A stretch of 24,906 nt of DNA from CAYNMC01 sp964398365 (GTDB lineage Bacteria; Patescibacteriota; Microgenomatia; UBA1400; CAYNMC01), in NCBI GenBank assembly GCA_964398365.1, contig CAYNMC010000022.1:1-24906 (forward strand). The letters run 5' to 3'. Every line of letters starts with the position of its first letter. The first letter of the stretch is position 1. The position numbers were made by a program, and so were the translations under genes. Positions 1 to 8,672 of the stretch are shown here, piece after piece. Under the pieces are notes generated by a model. That model saw nothing but the letters and a program-made list of their open reading frames with translations, was not told the origin of the DNA and did no database searches.

Positions 1-949
1 TTTTTTTAAAAATTTATTATCACCAATCTCAACACCATGACCAATTGAAGAGCAACCAGCCATTTTCATTTTTTGAAGCAAATTCCGATCTACTAAATTC
101 ACTCTTGCGCTACAAGGCCAGGTTAAGTCAATTTTTTCTGAATTAATAAGTCGCATAATTTTTCCGTATTTACTCGATTCATAGTAAAGACATCATCATA
201 AATATAATTTCTTTAATCCCATATTTTTTATTCAAAATTCCATTTCTTTAACAGTTTTTTCAGCAGACTATGACCTATATTGTCGACCAAAAATATTCTG
301 TGAACAGAAGATACAGTTAAAAGGACAACCTCTGGAGGTGATCATATTAGTAGTTGGAAGGCGGGTGAAAATGCGATGAGCAGGTCGATAAAGTTTCATG
401 TCCACTAAATCTCTTGCTGGAAAAGGGATCTGGTCTAAGTCAACATTTTTTAACTTAAAAGGAGTTTGTATAAATTTACCATTTTTTAAAAGCGATATTA
501 TTTACTTTAGCTAAATTTTGCCCATTTTTTAAAGACTTAATCAAATCAGTAAAAGTAATTTCACCTTCCCCAATAACAACAATGTCAATATTTAAAATTT
601 CTGAACATTCTTTAGGGGAAATTGAAGCATGAGGACCGCCCCCAATAATAAGAGTTTTGGGCAAGCTATTTCTTATTCTTTTCACAGTTTCTAAAACAGA
701 TGAAAAAGTTGTGGTATAAATAGTAAGACCAAGAATATCCGGTTTTAACTTACTGATTTTTCTTTCAAAATTTTTAAAATTCATTTTATAAGGTGGAGCA
801 TCAAAAATTTTAACTTTTATATCAGGGAGTTAATTTTTTAGAAAAGAAGCAAGATAAAGTAATCCCAAGGGAGGTAAAACCGCACCTGTTTTACTGTAGG
901 GACTATCTTCTGATAGGGAAAAAGGTGGATTAACTAATAAAATTTTCAT
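1..949 (-). pseudogene. Decayed B12-binding-type radical SAM gene, running off the window
   Basis: Reading down the minus strand from an ATG at 949-947 gives a recognisable radical SAM protein with a B12-binding-like N-terminus, but only by changing frame four times and passing two stops. The N-terminus MKILLVNPPFSL, the PPLGLLYLASFL stretch and the GGGPHASISP and VIGEGE motifs match the intact paralogs nearby. Lesions seen: a TAA at 832-830; a net +1 (or -2) in the A-run at 487-482; a TAG at 270-268; and single-base losses near 237-234, 202-200 and in the A-run 137-132. The 4Fe-4S motif RGCPFNCIFC is still readable (cysteine codons starting at 327, 315 and 306), as are SARVNLVD and a relic of the GIETG motif near the edge. 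It is most like the intact gene at 4840-6315. The ATG overlaps the stop of the upstream gene (ATGA), so the pair was probably an operon. Sequencing error is the alternative, but six lesions in one gene amid intact neighbours favours real decay. Confidence 0.88.
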
Positions 950-2367
950 TTTAGCATCCTTTTGAATTTATCAAATTTAAAAAGTATATTGATTCCCGTA
1001 ATTATTTCCCGAAAGGAAAGATTTCTGAAATTAGTAAGAAGCCAGCGGGGACGTAAATACATTCTTCGATAAGCTTTATGAATTAGTCTAATGAGTTCTT
1101 TTTTGGGTAAAGCTCGTGTTTCAACCAAAGGAATGGGATTATTAAGAGAAAAAAAATAGTTATCCCAATTTTTTGCTTCCTTGGTTAAGTAACCATATTT
1201 TTCACATAATTTTCTTACGGCAGTTCCTGGGAAAGGGACAAGATTAACGATAGCCATACTATCTAAGGGAAGACTAAAAAAGAAATTTAACGATTTTTCT
1301 ATGTCTTTAACTGTTTCGTTGGGATAACCAATAATACAATTTGAGCCAACAAGAAAACCCATAGATTTTGCCAGGAAGATATTTTTTCTAGCTTTATCGA
1401 GGTCTAAATTTTTTTTCATTTTTTGGAGGGTTTTAGGAGAACCAGATTCTATCCCAAAAGATATTGAATAAACTCCTGCTTGTTTCATGGCTTTTAAGAT
1501 TTCTTTATCAACTAAATCGGCACGAACTCCGTTAGCAAACTTTAAATAAATAGAAGGCTTGAGAGCGGCAATTCTTGCCAGCAATTCCAGAGCTCTCTCT
1601 CTTTGAACAGTGAAGTTATCATCCTCAAAATAGATTTCATCAACTCCATACCTTTTAACTAAAAATTTTATTTCAGATATTACCGACTCGATACTGCGAC
1701 TACGAATTTGATTTCCCATTGTTCGACAACAAAAAGTACAACTAAAGGGACAGCCTCGCGTGGACATTATGGGCAAAATTCTTTTTCCTCTTTTAAACAA
1801 ACCGTGAGTTTGGGTACTATGAAAATAGGCGTCAAGATTCATTAAATGAAATGCTGGCCATGGTAGGTTTTCTAAATCTTTTGAAGAAAGATAGGGACCT
1901 CTTTTGTTAATCATAATTGAGTTATCGATTTTAAAAGCTAAGCCTTTAATTTTTTTTAACATTTTTACTGAATCTTCTTTATTCTTTACCAATTCGCAAA
2001 ATTGTAAAAAGGTTTTTTCACTTTCTCCAATAAAAACATAATCTACCCACTTTTTACTAATGACTTCTTTGGGGAGAATTGAGGCGTGAGCACCGCCAAA
2101 AACAATAAGAACGTTTGGGAATATTTTTTTGATTTTTTTTGCCGCCTTTAATCCAGTCAAATAACTAAAGGTAACCGTACTTATACCCACAATATCTGGT
2201 GTAAAAGTTAAAAGTTTGTCCAAAGCATATTTATCAATTCTGTTATCAAAAACTTTTACTTTAAAGCCATGTTGCTCTAAAACTGCTGCTAAATATAAAG
2301 GCCCCAAACAAGGAGTAGTGTTTCTATCAGAAAAGGAGGGAGATGGTATATAGAAAGCAATTTTCAC
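946..2367 (-). CDS. B12-binding-domain radical SAM protein (BchE/P-methylase-like)
   Basis: A 473-residue protein with the two-domain layout of cobalamin-type radical SAM enzymes. Residues about 1-140 form the Rossmann-like B12-binding domain (PDIVGIS at 57-63, GGAHAS at 91-96, VFIGESE at 111-117). The radical SAM core follows, with the cluster motif GCPFSCTFC (C206, C210, C213) and a later GIESG motif. The classic DxHxxG cobalamin-ligand motif is not visible, as in many members of the family. The start is GTG at 2367-2365, chosen because the usual N-terminal strand (MKIAFYIPSP) begins there; no clear Shine-Dalgarno precedes it. Family members methylate unreactive carbons, cyclise rings or rearrange substrates; which reaction occurs here cannot be read from sequence. 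It sits upstream of a decayed homologue, with which it overlaps by ATGA, and opposite a glycosyltransferase operon, so a lipid or sugar substrate is plausible. Confidence 0.93.
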   Translation of the reverse strand: MKIAFYIPSPSFSDRNTTPCLGPLYLAAVLEQHGFKVKVFDNRIDKYALDKLLTFTPDIVGISTVTFSYLTGLKAAKKIKKIFPNVLIVFGGAHASILPKEVISKKWVDYVFIGESEKTFLQFCELVKNKEDSVKMLKKIKGLAFKIDNSIMINKRGPYLSSKDLENLPWPAFHLMNLDAYFHSTQTHGLFKRGKRILPIMSTRGCPFSCTFCCRTMGNQIRSRSIESVISEIKFLVKRYGVDEIYFEDDNFTVQRERALELLARIAALKPSIYLKFANGVRADLVDKEILKAMKQAGVYSISFGIESGSPKTLQKMKKNLDLDKARKNIFLAKSMGFLVGSNCIIGYPNETVKDIEKSLNFFFSLPLDSMAIVNLVPFPGTAVRKLCEKYGYLTKEAKNWDNYFFSLNNPIPLVETRALPKKELIRLIHKAYRRMYLRPRWLLTNFRNLSFREIITGINILFKFDKFKRMLK

Positions 2368-2884
2368 TAATTTTATAACTTGTTTTATCGGTGAGGCAAT
2401 TGTAATAAGATATTATAGACTTTGCAAGTATTTTTATTAGGTAAGAAGGACAGAGTTGTATTAATAATTATGTAATAGGAAACTCTGTTTAAATTTTGGT
2501 TTTTAAATTTGTGCTTGAGTTGATGTTGTAATATTCTTACTTCACTCTGAATTGATTTTTTATGATAGTAGATTAGGATTTAGTGAATTATTTTTAATAA
2601 TTTTTCTCAAACTTCAAGCTAGCTTAGATTATCCAAGACAACCTTAAGATGGGAATAAAAGGATTTCTGTCTTGTTGGCTAAGCACGACTCATGAGTTAC
2701 TTTGAAAACTATATAAAAAGAGGCGATTTTGGAATGAAGTCCCAGATTGGTTCTTAAAAAGTGAGCACTGGCATATTATTTAAGTTAATAAGAAGAGGGT
2801 GAGAATAAAAATTAATTGAAAATTTTTTTAAAATCTTCCAAAAGCTCATTGCTAACAGGCTTATTTTATGATAACTTTGTTTTG
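2368..2884. other. Long AT-rich non-coding gap between divergent units
   Basis: This is the only stretch over 300 bases without a convincing gene. It separates the minus-strand radical SAM gene from the plus-strand operon and should hold both promoters. On the minus strand a perfect TATAAT lies at 2417-2412. On the plus strand no convincing -35/-10 pair was found. A 10-bp palindrome AAGCTAGCTT occurs near 2616. Between about 2691 and 2780 two short frames read MSYFENYIKRGDF and WNEVPDWFLKSEHWHII, which might be a gene relic (see findings). The last 69 bases could instead be coding if the next gene starts at the TTG at 2816. Confidence 0.6.
2412..2417 (-). promoter_or_regulatory. Candidate -10 box for the minus-strand radical SAM gene
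   Basis: The minus strand carries a perfect TATAAT here, which would place the transcription start near 2405 and give a leader of about 38 nt before the GTG at 2367. No good -35 hexamer is found at 16-18 nt spacing, so in this AT-rich DNA the match could be chance. Confidence 0.35.
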
Positions 2885-3817
2885 ATGAAACCGGAAATTT
2901 CCATTGTTGTGACCTGCTTTAACGAGGAAAAGAATCTGCCAATTTTGGTTGAAGAAATTAGAAAAGTGATGAAAACTTTAAAAAGTGCCTATGAAATTAT
3001 CGTGATTGATGACGGATCTTGTGATAACAGTTTTGTCACCCTTTTAAAAATAAAAAAAAGTCTTTCTTTATTAAAAGTAATTAAGCTTCGACGTAATTTT
3101 GGGCAATCGGCAGCAACTCTTGCCGGTTTTAAAGAAGCGAAGGGGAAAATAATTGTCGCTTTGGATGGTGATCTTCAAAATGATCCGGTCGATATACCCC
3201 GTTTAATAAAAAAAATAAAGGAGGGTTACGATGTCGTTAGCGGCTGGCGTTATCAACGTCAAGTATCTTTTCCCTATTTTTTGATTTTGAAAATTGGTGG
3301 GTTTTTAAGGAAGTGGTTGATTGGTTTTCAGTTTCATGATGCCGCCTCGACACCTAATGCCTATAGGCGAGAAACCTTGCAAGAATTAGAGCTTTATGGA
3401 GAAATGCACCGCTTTTTGGTACCAATTTTGGCTTGGCAGGGATGGAGAATTACTGAAATAAAGGTTAATCACCGGCCCCGGCAATATGGTTACTCAAAAT
3501 ATAATCTTTTTAAATCTCTAAGAGGTTTTTTAGATCTTCTCTTAGTCAGATTTTGGCAGAGCTACTCTTCAAGGCCAATCCATATTTTTGGGACCTTGGG
3601 TTTAATTTTTTCTTTGATGGGTTTAATTATCGGTCTAGAAGAATCAGCAAGAAAACTTGTTTTTGGTTTATCTATTTATAATCGTACTTTACCGCTTTTA
3701 GCCGTTTTTTTAATGATTCTAGGAGTCCAATTTATTGCCTTGGGAATTCTCGCAGATATTATGGTAAGGATTTACTATAAAAATAAAAACACTTTTTGTA
3801 TAGAGAAGATCATTTAA
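2885..3817 (+). CDS. DPM1-like family 2 glycosyltransferase (polyprenyl-phosphate sugar synthase, GtrB/ArnC type)
   Basis: From the ATG at 2885 this is a 310-residue membrane-anchored GT2 enzyme. Family knowledge: such proteins move a sugar from a nucleotide donor to undecaprenyl phosphate on the cytoplasmic face, supplying GT-C transferases. Seen: the N-terminal strand ISIVVTCFNEE (5-15), DDGS (42-45), the RRNFGQ motif (69-74), the metal/donor motif DGDLQNDP (94-101), and HRPRQYGYSKY (196-206), the usual juxtamembrane basic motif. Two C-terminal hydrophobic segments follow at about 232-250 and 268-297. The frame stays open upstream to a TTG at 2816, adding 23 residues that do not resemble the family N-terminus; the ATG is preferred, but neither start has a good ribosome binding site. 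It heads a tightly packed plus-strand operon: the next gene begins 1 nt after its stop. Confidence 0.92.
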   Translation: MKPEISIVVTCFNEEKNLPILVEEIRKVMKTLKSAYEIIVIDDGSCDNSFVTLLKIKKSLSLLKVIKLRRNFGQSAATLAGFKEAKGKIIVALDGDLQNDPVDIPRLIKKIKEGYDVVSGWRYQRQVSFPYFLILKIGGFLRKWLIGFQFHDAASTPNAYRRETLQELELYGEMHRFLVPILAWQGWRITEIKVNHRPRQYGYSKYNLFKSLRGFLDLLLVRFWQSYSSRPIHIFGTLGLIFSLMGLIIGLEESARKLVFGLSIYNRTLPLLAVFLMILGVQFIALGILADIMVRIYYKNKNTFCIEKII

Positions 3818-3818
3818 A

Positions 3819-4829
3819 ATGCTTTCGGTGGTTATTCCTCTATTTAATGCCCAAAAGACTATTGGTTTGGTTTTAAAGGCCTTAGTTTCTCAAAAAATCA
3901 AGGAAGCTTTTGAAATAATCATTGTAGACGATGGCTCAAAGGATAGTTCAAAAGAAAAAGTTGAAAACTTAAGATTAAAATTAAAAATTAAAAATTTAAA
4001 ATTGTTTAGTCAAAAACATCAGGGTCCGGCAGCCGCTAGAAATTTTGGCGTAAATAAGGCTAAAGGAGATATTATTGTTTTTTTGGATGCTGATGTTATT
4101 TTGGAAGATTCAGCTTTAAAACAGATTGTTTATGATTTTAGGACAAAGAAAAATTTAGTAGCCTTAAATGGCGTTTATTCTTTAGAACCAGCAATTCCTT
4201 CATTTTTTAGTTGGTATTTCTCGCTTTTTAAATATTATCAGTGGGTCTGTCGGAAAACTAAAGCCTATACGGGCTTCTCAACAAGATTGGCTGCCATTAA
4301 AAAAAATGTTTTCTTAAAGGTTGGCGGCTTTAACAAAGTTTACCGAGATGCTTTGGTGGAAGATTATGACTTTGGTCATCGTTTGGGAAAAAATTATAAA
4401 GTTATTGTTGATCCCAAAGTAAAAGGGAAACACTTTCATCCTAATTTTAGTCAATGTTTTTGTAATTATTATAAACGAGCTTATTTATGGTTGAAATTAT
4501 TTGGTCAAAGAAAGAAATTTGATAATATTACCACCACTTTTTCAACAGGTTTGGCTAGCGTTTTTGGGTTTTTAACTTTAATTTTTTTACCTTTAACCAT
4601 TTTTTATAAATTCTCAATCTTTTTACTTATTCCTTTTTCCTTTTCCTTTATGATTTTTTTAGGATTTTACTGGCGTTTTTACCTTTTTGTTTTTAGAGAA
4701 AAAGGTGTACTTTGGTTGTTTGCCGCAGTGATTATCACTCTGGTTTTGACAATTCCTTTAGGTTTGGCTTTCTTTAAGTTTTTATTGGTAGATAAGTTGG
4801 CTTTCAAAATAAGGAAAGCTGTGATATAA
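3819..4829 (+). CDS. Family 2 glycosyltransferase with C-terminal membrane segments
   Basis: A 336-residue GT-A fold protein. Seen: an N-terminal strand MLSVVIPLFNA, VDDGSKD (36-42), the HQGPAAARNFG motif (67-76) typical of processive and chain-extending GT2 enzymes, DAD (90-92) for metal and nucleotide binding, GGF (169-171) and the acidic VEDYDFGHRLG stretch (180-190) that includes the likely catalytic acid. Three hydrophobic segments at about 246-265, 266-292 and 297-322 anchor it in the membrane. It probably adds a sugar to a lipid-linked acceptor at the cytoplasmic face; donor and acceptor are not identifiable. Only 1 nt separates it from the preceding gene and 10 nt from the next. Codons for about residues 50-62 form an A/T-only stretch encoding a Lys/Leu-rich loop, which looks like low-complexity drift and leaves the frame intact. 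Confidence 0.92.
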   Translation: MLSVVIPLFNAQKTIGLVLKALVSQKIKEAFEIIIVDDGSKDSSKEKVENLRLKLKIKNLKLFSQKHQGPAAARNFGVNKAKGDIIVFLDADVILEDSALKQIVYDFRTKKNLVALNGVYSLEPAIPSFFSWYFSLFKYYQWVCRKTKAYTGFSTRLAAIKKNVFLKVGGFNKVYRDALVEDYDFGHRLGKNYKVIVDPKVKGKHFHPNFSQCFCNYYKRAYLWLKLFGQRKKFDNITTTFSTGLASVFGFLTLIFLPLTIFYKFSIFLLIPFSFSFMIFLGFYWRFYLFVFREKGVLWLFAAVIITLVLTIPLGLAFFKFLLVDKLAFKIRKAVI

Positions 4830-4839
4830 ACTAAAGGGT

Positions 4840-6315
4840 ATGAAAATTTTATTGATGGTGCCGGCAGTAAATATGACTAAGCGTTACGGTCGCTTTGCGC
4901 CAGCGACCGGCAGTACGCCGATTTTAGGTTTGGGATATATTGCCGCTGTTTTAGAAAGAGAAGGTTATGAAGTGCAAATTATTGATGGTTTAGTAGAATC
5001 TTTTACCTTAAGAGAGTTAATGACAAGAATTAAAAAATTTCATCCAGCGGTTTTTGGTATCAGTACCACCTCGTTAACTTATTTATTTATTGAAGATTTA
5101 GCTAGAGAAGTAAAAAAAAGATTCCCTAAAATAAAAATCATCATTGGTGGTCCTCATGTTTCTTCAATGCCGTTGCCAACAATGAAGAGTAAGGTTTTTG
5201 ATATTGGAGTGATTGGGGAAGGCGAAAGGACTATTGCTGAAGTTGCGCGTTGTTTACAAAAGGGGAAATCATTAGCTGGAGTAAAAGGGATTTTTTATTT
5301 AACTGATTCAGGAATGATTAAACAAAATCCACCCAGGGAATTGATTGAAAATTTAGACGAAATACCTTTTCCTGCCAGACATCTTTTTCCACCACTTTCT
5401 TCTTATAAGCCCTCAATTTTTTATTATAAACGATTACCGATGACTACCCAAATGACTTCTAGAGGTTGTCCTTATGGTTGTATTTTTTGTGGCAAACCAG
5501 TGTTTGGTCGAACTTACCGGGCTCATTCACCAAAGTATGTGGTTGATGAAATGGAATTACTGCAAAATCAATATGGGGTAAAAGAAATTATGTTTTATGA
5601 TGATATTTTTACCGTTGATAAAAAAAGAGTTTTGGCAATTTGCCAAGAAATTTTAAAAAGAAAATTAAAACTGATATGGAGTATTGGCGCCAGGGTGGAT
5701 ACAGTTGATAAAGAAATGCTTGAAGCCATGGCCCAAGCCGGCTGCTGGAATATTGGTTTTGGGATTGAGACTGGTAATCCTAGGGTAATGAAATTTATCA
5801 ACAAGGGAATAGATCTTAAAAAAGTAAAAAAGGCAGTGGTTTTGGCAACCAAGGCGGGTATTCAAGTGCGAGGTTTATTTATGCTTGCTCATCCAACAGA
5901 AACTCTTAAAACAATGGAAGATACCATTAATTTAGCCAAGAGTTTACCTTTTTATTCTGTAAACTTTAGCATTACCCATCCGATTGTGAATACTAAACTT
6001 TATGAAATTGCTCCTCAATATGGTGATTTCGATAAAAGCCGTTATTTTGAATCTTTTTCCGGACATCCTAAAAATCCGGTTTTTGTGCCTCACGGTTTAA
6101 CCAAAAAGCAAATCCTTGAGGCGCAAAGACGAGCTTATCTTGAATTTTATTTACATCCCAAAAGGATTTGGTTATTACTGAGGAGTATCGACTCGTGGTC
6201 TGATATCAAAAAATATTGGCAGGGTTTGAAGGTAATAATTAATTTATTATTTTCATTTATTACCGGTAATAAAGTGGAAGAAGAGAAAAATCAAATTACG
6301 AGACTGAAGAGTTAA
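4840..6315 (+). CDS. B12-binding-domain radical SAM protein
   Basis: A 491-residue intact homologue of the two minus-strand radical SAM genes at the window start. The N-terminal B12-binding-like domain (about 1-140) shows ILGLGYIAAVLE (28-39), FGISTTS (72-78), IGGPHVSSMP (102-111) and GVIGEGE (123-129). The radical SAM core has the cluster motif GCPYGCIFC (C210, C214, C217), then FYDDIFT (252-258) and a GFGIETG motif. It is the closest visible relative of the decayed gene at 1-949: both share SRGCP..CIFC and a VFGR/IFGR segment. It lies inside a glycosyltransferase operon, 10 nt after a GT2 and 4 nt before a methyltransferase, so a C-methylation or similar modification of the lipid or glycan is a reasonable inference. 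The reaction is unknown. An AAAGGG lies just 5' of the ATG but is too close to be a good ribosome binding site. Confidence 0.93.
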   Translation: MKILLMVPAVNMTKRYGRFAPATGSTPILGLGYIAAVLEREGYEVQIIDGLVESFTLRELMTRIKKFHPAVFGISTTSLTYLFIEDLAREVKKRFPKIKIIIGGPHVSSMPLPTMKSKVFDIGVIGEGERTIAEVARCLQKGKSLAGVKGIFYLTDSGMIKQNPPRELIENLDEIPFPARHLFPPLSSYKPSIFYYKRLPMTTQMTSRGCPYGCIFCGKPVFGRTYRAHSPKYVVDEMELLQNQYGVKEIMFYDDIFTVDKKRVLAICQEILKRKLKLIWSIGARVDTVDKEMLEAMAQAGCWNIGFGIETGNPRVMKFINKGIDLKKVKKAVVLATKAGIQVRGLFMLAHPTETLKTMEDTINLAKSLPFYSVNFSITHPIVNTKLYEIAPQYGDFDKSRYFESFSGHPKNPVFVPHGLTKKQILEAQRRAYLEFYLHPKRIWLLLRSIDSWSDIKKYWQGLKVIINLLFSFITGNKVEEEKNQITRLKS

Positions 6316-6319
6316 AGAA

Positions 6320-7063
6320 ATGGGAACTCATCAAGAAGAAATTAAATTTTATCGACAATTTGCTAAAAGATATGATGAGTGTGAAACTTCAGCGGCCGCA
6401 AAATTATATTATGAATATTGGGATAAATTATTACTTGCTAAACTGCCTAAAAATTCTTCCTTAAGGATTTTAGATTTAGGTTGTGGCACGGGCGGTTTTT
6501 TAAATAAACTTAAAAAAAAATATAAAAAAGCAGTGGGTTTGGATATTTCTTCGGTAATGTTAGCGATTGCCAAAAAAAAATACCCAAAGCTTGCCGACAA
6601 TTTAATTAGGGGAACAGCAGAAAATTTACCTTTTCCTGAAAATTCTTTTGATGTCGTTTTTATAAGAGTTGCTTTGCATCACTTTCAAGATCCAAAAAAA
6701 AGTTTAAAAGAAATTCAAAGAGTCTTAACCGATAAAGGTCAACTTATTTTTTTAGAACCCTGCAGTGATTTTTTTATTTTAAAATTCAAAGCAAAAAAAT
6801 TTTTAAAGCATCATTATTCTTTTACGAAAAAAGAAATAGAAAATTTGCTTCTTTGTGCCAATTTTAAAATAAAAACTTGTCAACGTTTGGCTTTTTTGGC
6901 TTATCCTTTGTGTGCCCGACCAGATATTTTTCCTTTGTTTAATTTTTTTCCGGCCTTAAAATATCTAGTTGGTTTCTTAATAAAAGTAGATGAGTTTATC
7001 GTTAAGTATCTTTTTTTCAACAGGATCAGTTTACTAATTATTTTTTATGCTCAAAAAAAATGA
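6320..7063 (+). CDS. Class I SAM-dependent methyltransferase (Methyltransf_11 type)
   Basis: A 247-residue soluble protein with the class I Rossmann methyltransferase order. Motif I is LDLGCGTG (51-58), the ribose-binding acid is in GLDIS (73-77), the motif II region is GTAENLPFPENSFDVVF (98-114), and the post-motif ALHHFQDP (118-125) precedes EIQRVLTDKGQLIFLEP. This is the UbiE/Methyltransf_11 pattern, used on small molecules, quinones, lipids and sugars. Placed between a radical SAM gene and a GT-C gene, it more likely modifies the glycan or its lipid carrier than a macromolecule; that is inference. The final 17 nt overlap the start of the next gene in another frame, which suggests translational coupling. 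The start ATG at 6320 follows the previous stop by 4 nt and has no Shine-Dalgarno. Confidence 0.9.
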   Translation: MGTHQEEIKFYRQFAKRYDECETSAAAKLYYEYWDKLLLAKLPKNSSLRILDLGCGTGGFLNKLKKKYKKAVGLDISSVMLAIAKKKYPKLADNLIRGTAENLPFPENSFDVVFIRVALHHFQDPKKSLKEIQRVLTDKGQLIFLEPCSDFFILKFKAKKFLKHHYSFTKKEIENLLLCANFKIKTCQRLAFLAYPLCARPDIFPLFNFFPALKYLVGFLIKVDEFIVKYLFFNRISLLIIFYAQKK

Positions 7064-8672
7064 TTTCATTATTTTGCTTCTTTGGGTGACTTTTTTAAAG
7101 GGTTTGCTTTGGTCATTTTTTATTCCCCTCTGGCATTTTCCAGACGAACAGGCTCATTTTGCTCATGTTGCTTATTTAGCTGAAGGAGGAAAACCACCTA
7201 TTGGCCGAGGCTTTGATTTATCAGAAGAGATTTTAATTTCTGAGAAGATTCTTGGTACCAAACGGGATGGTTGGGGTAATAACAAATTTACTTATAATCC
7301 AAAATTTAATATTGATTATTCAGACAATCTTAAAGGTTTAAGAGAAGACGAGATTAATAATCTTCCTAAAGAGACGCGAAAGAATTTTGTAAAAACCGAG
7401 GCTGCTACCTATAATGATTTTTTTTATCAAATTTCTGCTTTAGTTTATAAAGTTTTTTATGAAAAAAATTTATTCGTAAGAGTTTTTGTTTTAAGAGTTT
7501 TTTGGCTGATTTGCATGATGGGTATTGTGAGTTTAGCTTTTTTAATTAGCAAACAACTTTTTCCGGGAAATTTTGGTTTGCAAGTAAGCATTCCGATTTT
7601 AGTCAGCTTCCAACCGATGTTTACTTTCGTTTCCTCAGGTGTCACCATTGACAATCTTTTAAATCTTTTATTCACTTTAGGTATATATAATGCTGTTGTT
7701 TTATTGCTGAAGCCAAATTTATTTAATTTAATAATCTTGCTTATTTTTAGTTATTCTGCCTTACTTACCAAAAATAATTCTTTTATTCTTTTAATTATCG
7801 TTTTGCCATCAATTATTTATTTTTTGTTTAAAAAAAGAAAGCTGCTTTTTATAAATCTTGCGACTTTATTGGCGGTTAGTTTGCTTAGTTATTTTTTAAT
7901 TCCCCATTTTAGAAATTTGATTAATATTTTTTTAACTTCACAGACTGTTCCCTTCTTTGATTTTGGTTTTTCGGAAAATTCAAAAAATTATTCGTTGGGA
8001 CAACATTTCCTTTGGACATTGAAACATACCATTTATGAGGTTATTCCGTGGTATTGGGGAGTTTTTAGATGGCTTTCTTTAAGCTTGCCAATTTGGCTTA
8101 TTAGGATATTTAACAGATTGCTTCTTATCTCTGCTTTAGGTTTGATTTTTAAAATCATCTTGTTACTAAAAAGAAAACTAACTAAAAATGATTGGTTATT
8201 TTTCTTTATGATTTATATTAACGTTTTCTATTTTTTAATTCTTTGCCTTTGGGATTGGTTTTTTTATCGACAAAATAATTATTCTTTTGGGATTCAGGGA
8301 AGGTATTATTTTCCGGTAATTGTCAGCCATATGCTTCTGTTGGCGGTAGGTTTTGAAAGCTTTATACAACTAGTGGCGAGAATGGTAAAAAAATTAGGCT
8401 TGAAGAGGATAAAAACGGAAAAATGGCAGAAAAGCTTTTTAATTTTTTTAGCCTTTTGGTTCATAGGGGTTAACTGTTTTGTTTTCTTTCTTTTAGTTAC
8501 TTCTTATTATGATAGTCATAGTTTTCAGAAGTTCATCCTTCAAGCCAGTCAGTATAAACCTTGGTTTGCTAAGGGCTACTGGCTTGTGGCATTATTGGTT
8601 GGCTATGTTTTAAGCCTTTCTTTTTTAATTTTTAATCTTTTTAATTTCCTGATTAAGAAAGAAAATGAGTAG
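7047..8672 (+). CDS. DUF2142-like GT-C membrane glycosyltransferase, copy 1
   Basis: A 541-residue polytopic protein with about ten or more membrane segments. The first helix is followed by a loop holding PDE..H..H (P32, D33, E34, H37, H40), the position where GT-C glycosyltransferases carry their catalytic acid. Two further motifs, YWGVF (336-340) and QGRYYFP (417-423), are shared with the next gene. The FPDEQAHF and QGRY motifs are what I recognise from DUF2142 membrane proteins, a family related to GT39 protein mannosyltransferases. The long loop after the first helix (about 45-120) would be extracytoplasmic. Such enzymes take sugar from a polyprenyl-phosphate carrier, consistent with the DPM1-like synthase at the head of this operon. 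The start overlaps the methyltransferase gene by 17 nt and the end overlaps its paralog by 8 nt. Acceptor unknown. Confidence 0.85.
   Translation: MLKKNDFIILLLWVTFLKGLLWSFFIPLWHFPDEQAHFAHVAYLAEGGKPPIGRGFDLSEEILISEKILGTKRDGWGNNKFTYNPKFNIDYSDNLKGLREDEINNLPKETRKNFVKTEAATYNDFFYQISALVYKVFYEKNLFVRVFVLRVFWLICMMGIVSLAFLISKQLFPGNFGLQVSIPILVSFQPMFTFVSSGVTIDNLLNLLFTLGIYNAVVLLLKPNLFNLIILLIFSYSALLTKNNSFILLIIVLPSIIYFLFKKRKLLFINLATLLAVSLLSYFLIPHFRNLINIFLTSQTVPFFDFGFSENSKNYSLGQHFLWTLKHTIYEVIPWYWGVFRWLSLSLPIWLIRIFNRLLLISALGLIFKIILLLKRKLTKNDWLFFFMIYINVFYFLILCLWDWFFYRQNNYSFGIQGRYYFPVIVSHMLLLAVGFESFIQLVARMVKKLGLKRIKTEKWQKSFLIFLAFWFIGVNCFVFFLLVTSYYDSHSFQKFILQASQYKPWFAKGYWLVALLVGYVLSLSFLIFNLFNFLIKKENE

Noticed and set aside
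2634..2674. CAAGACA ... TGTCTTG inverted repeat in the long gap
   Set aside because: It has only 7 bp with a 27-nt loop and no T tract, so it is too weak to call a terminator or operator.
3966..4002. A/T-only repeat-like run inside a GT2 gene
   Set aside because: It is in frame, encodes a Lys/Leu-rich loop and fits codon bias; not a separate repeat element.
5595..5865. Two minus-strand open frames inside the radical SAM gene
   Set aside because: They lie antisense to conserved radical SAM core sequence and have no recognisable motif.
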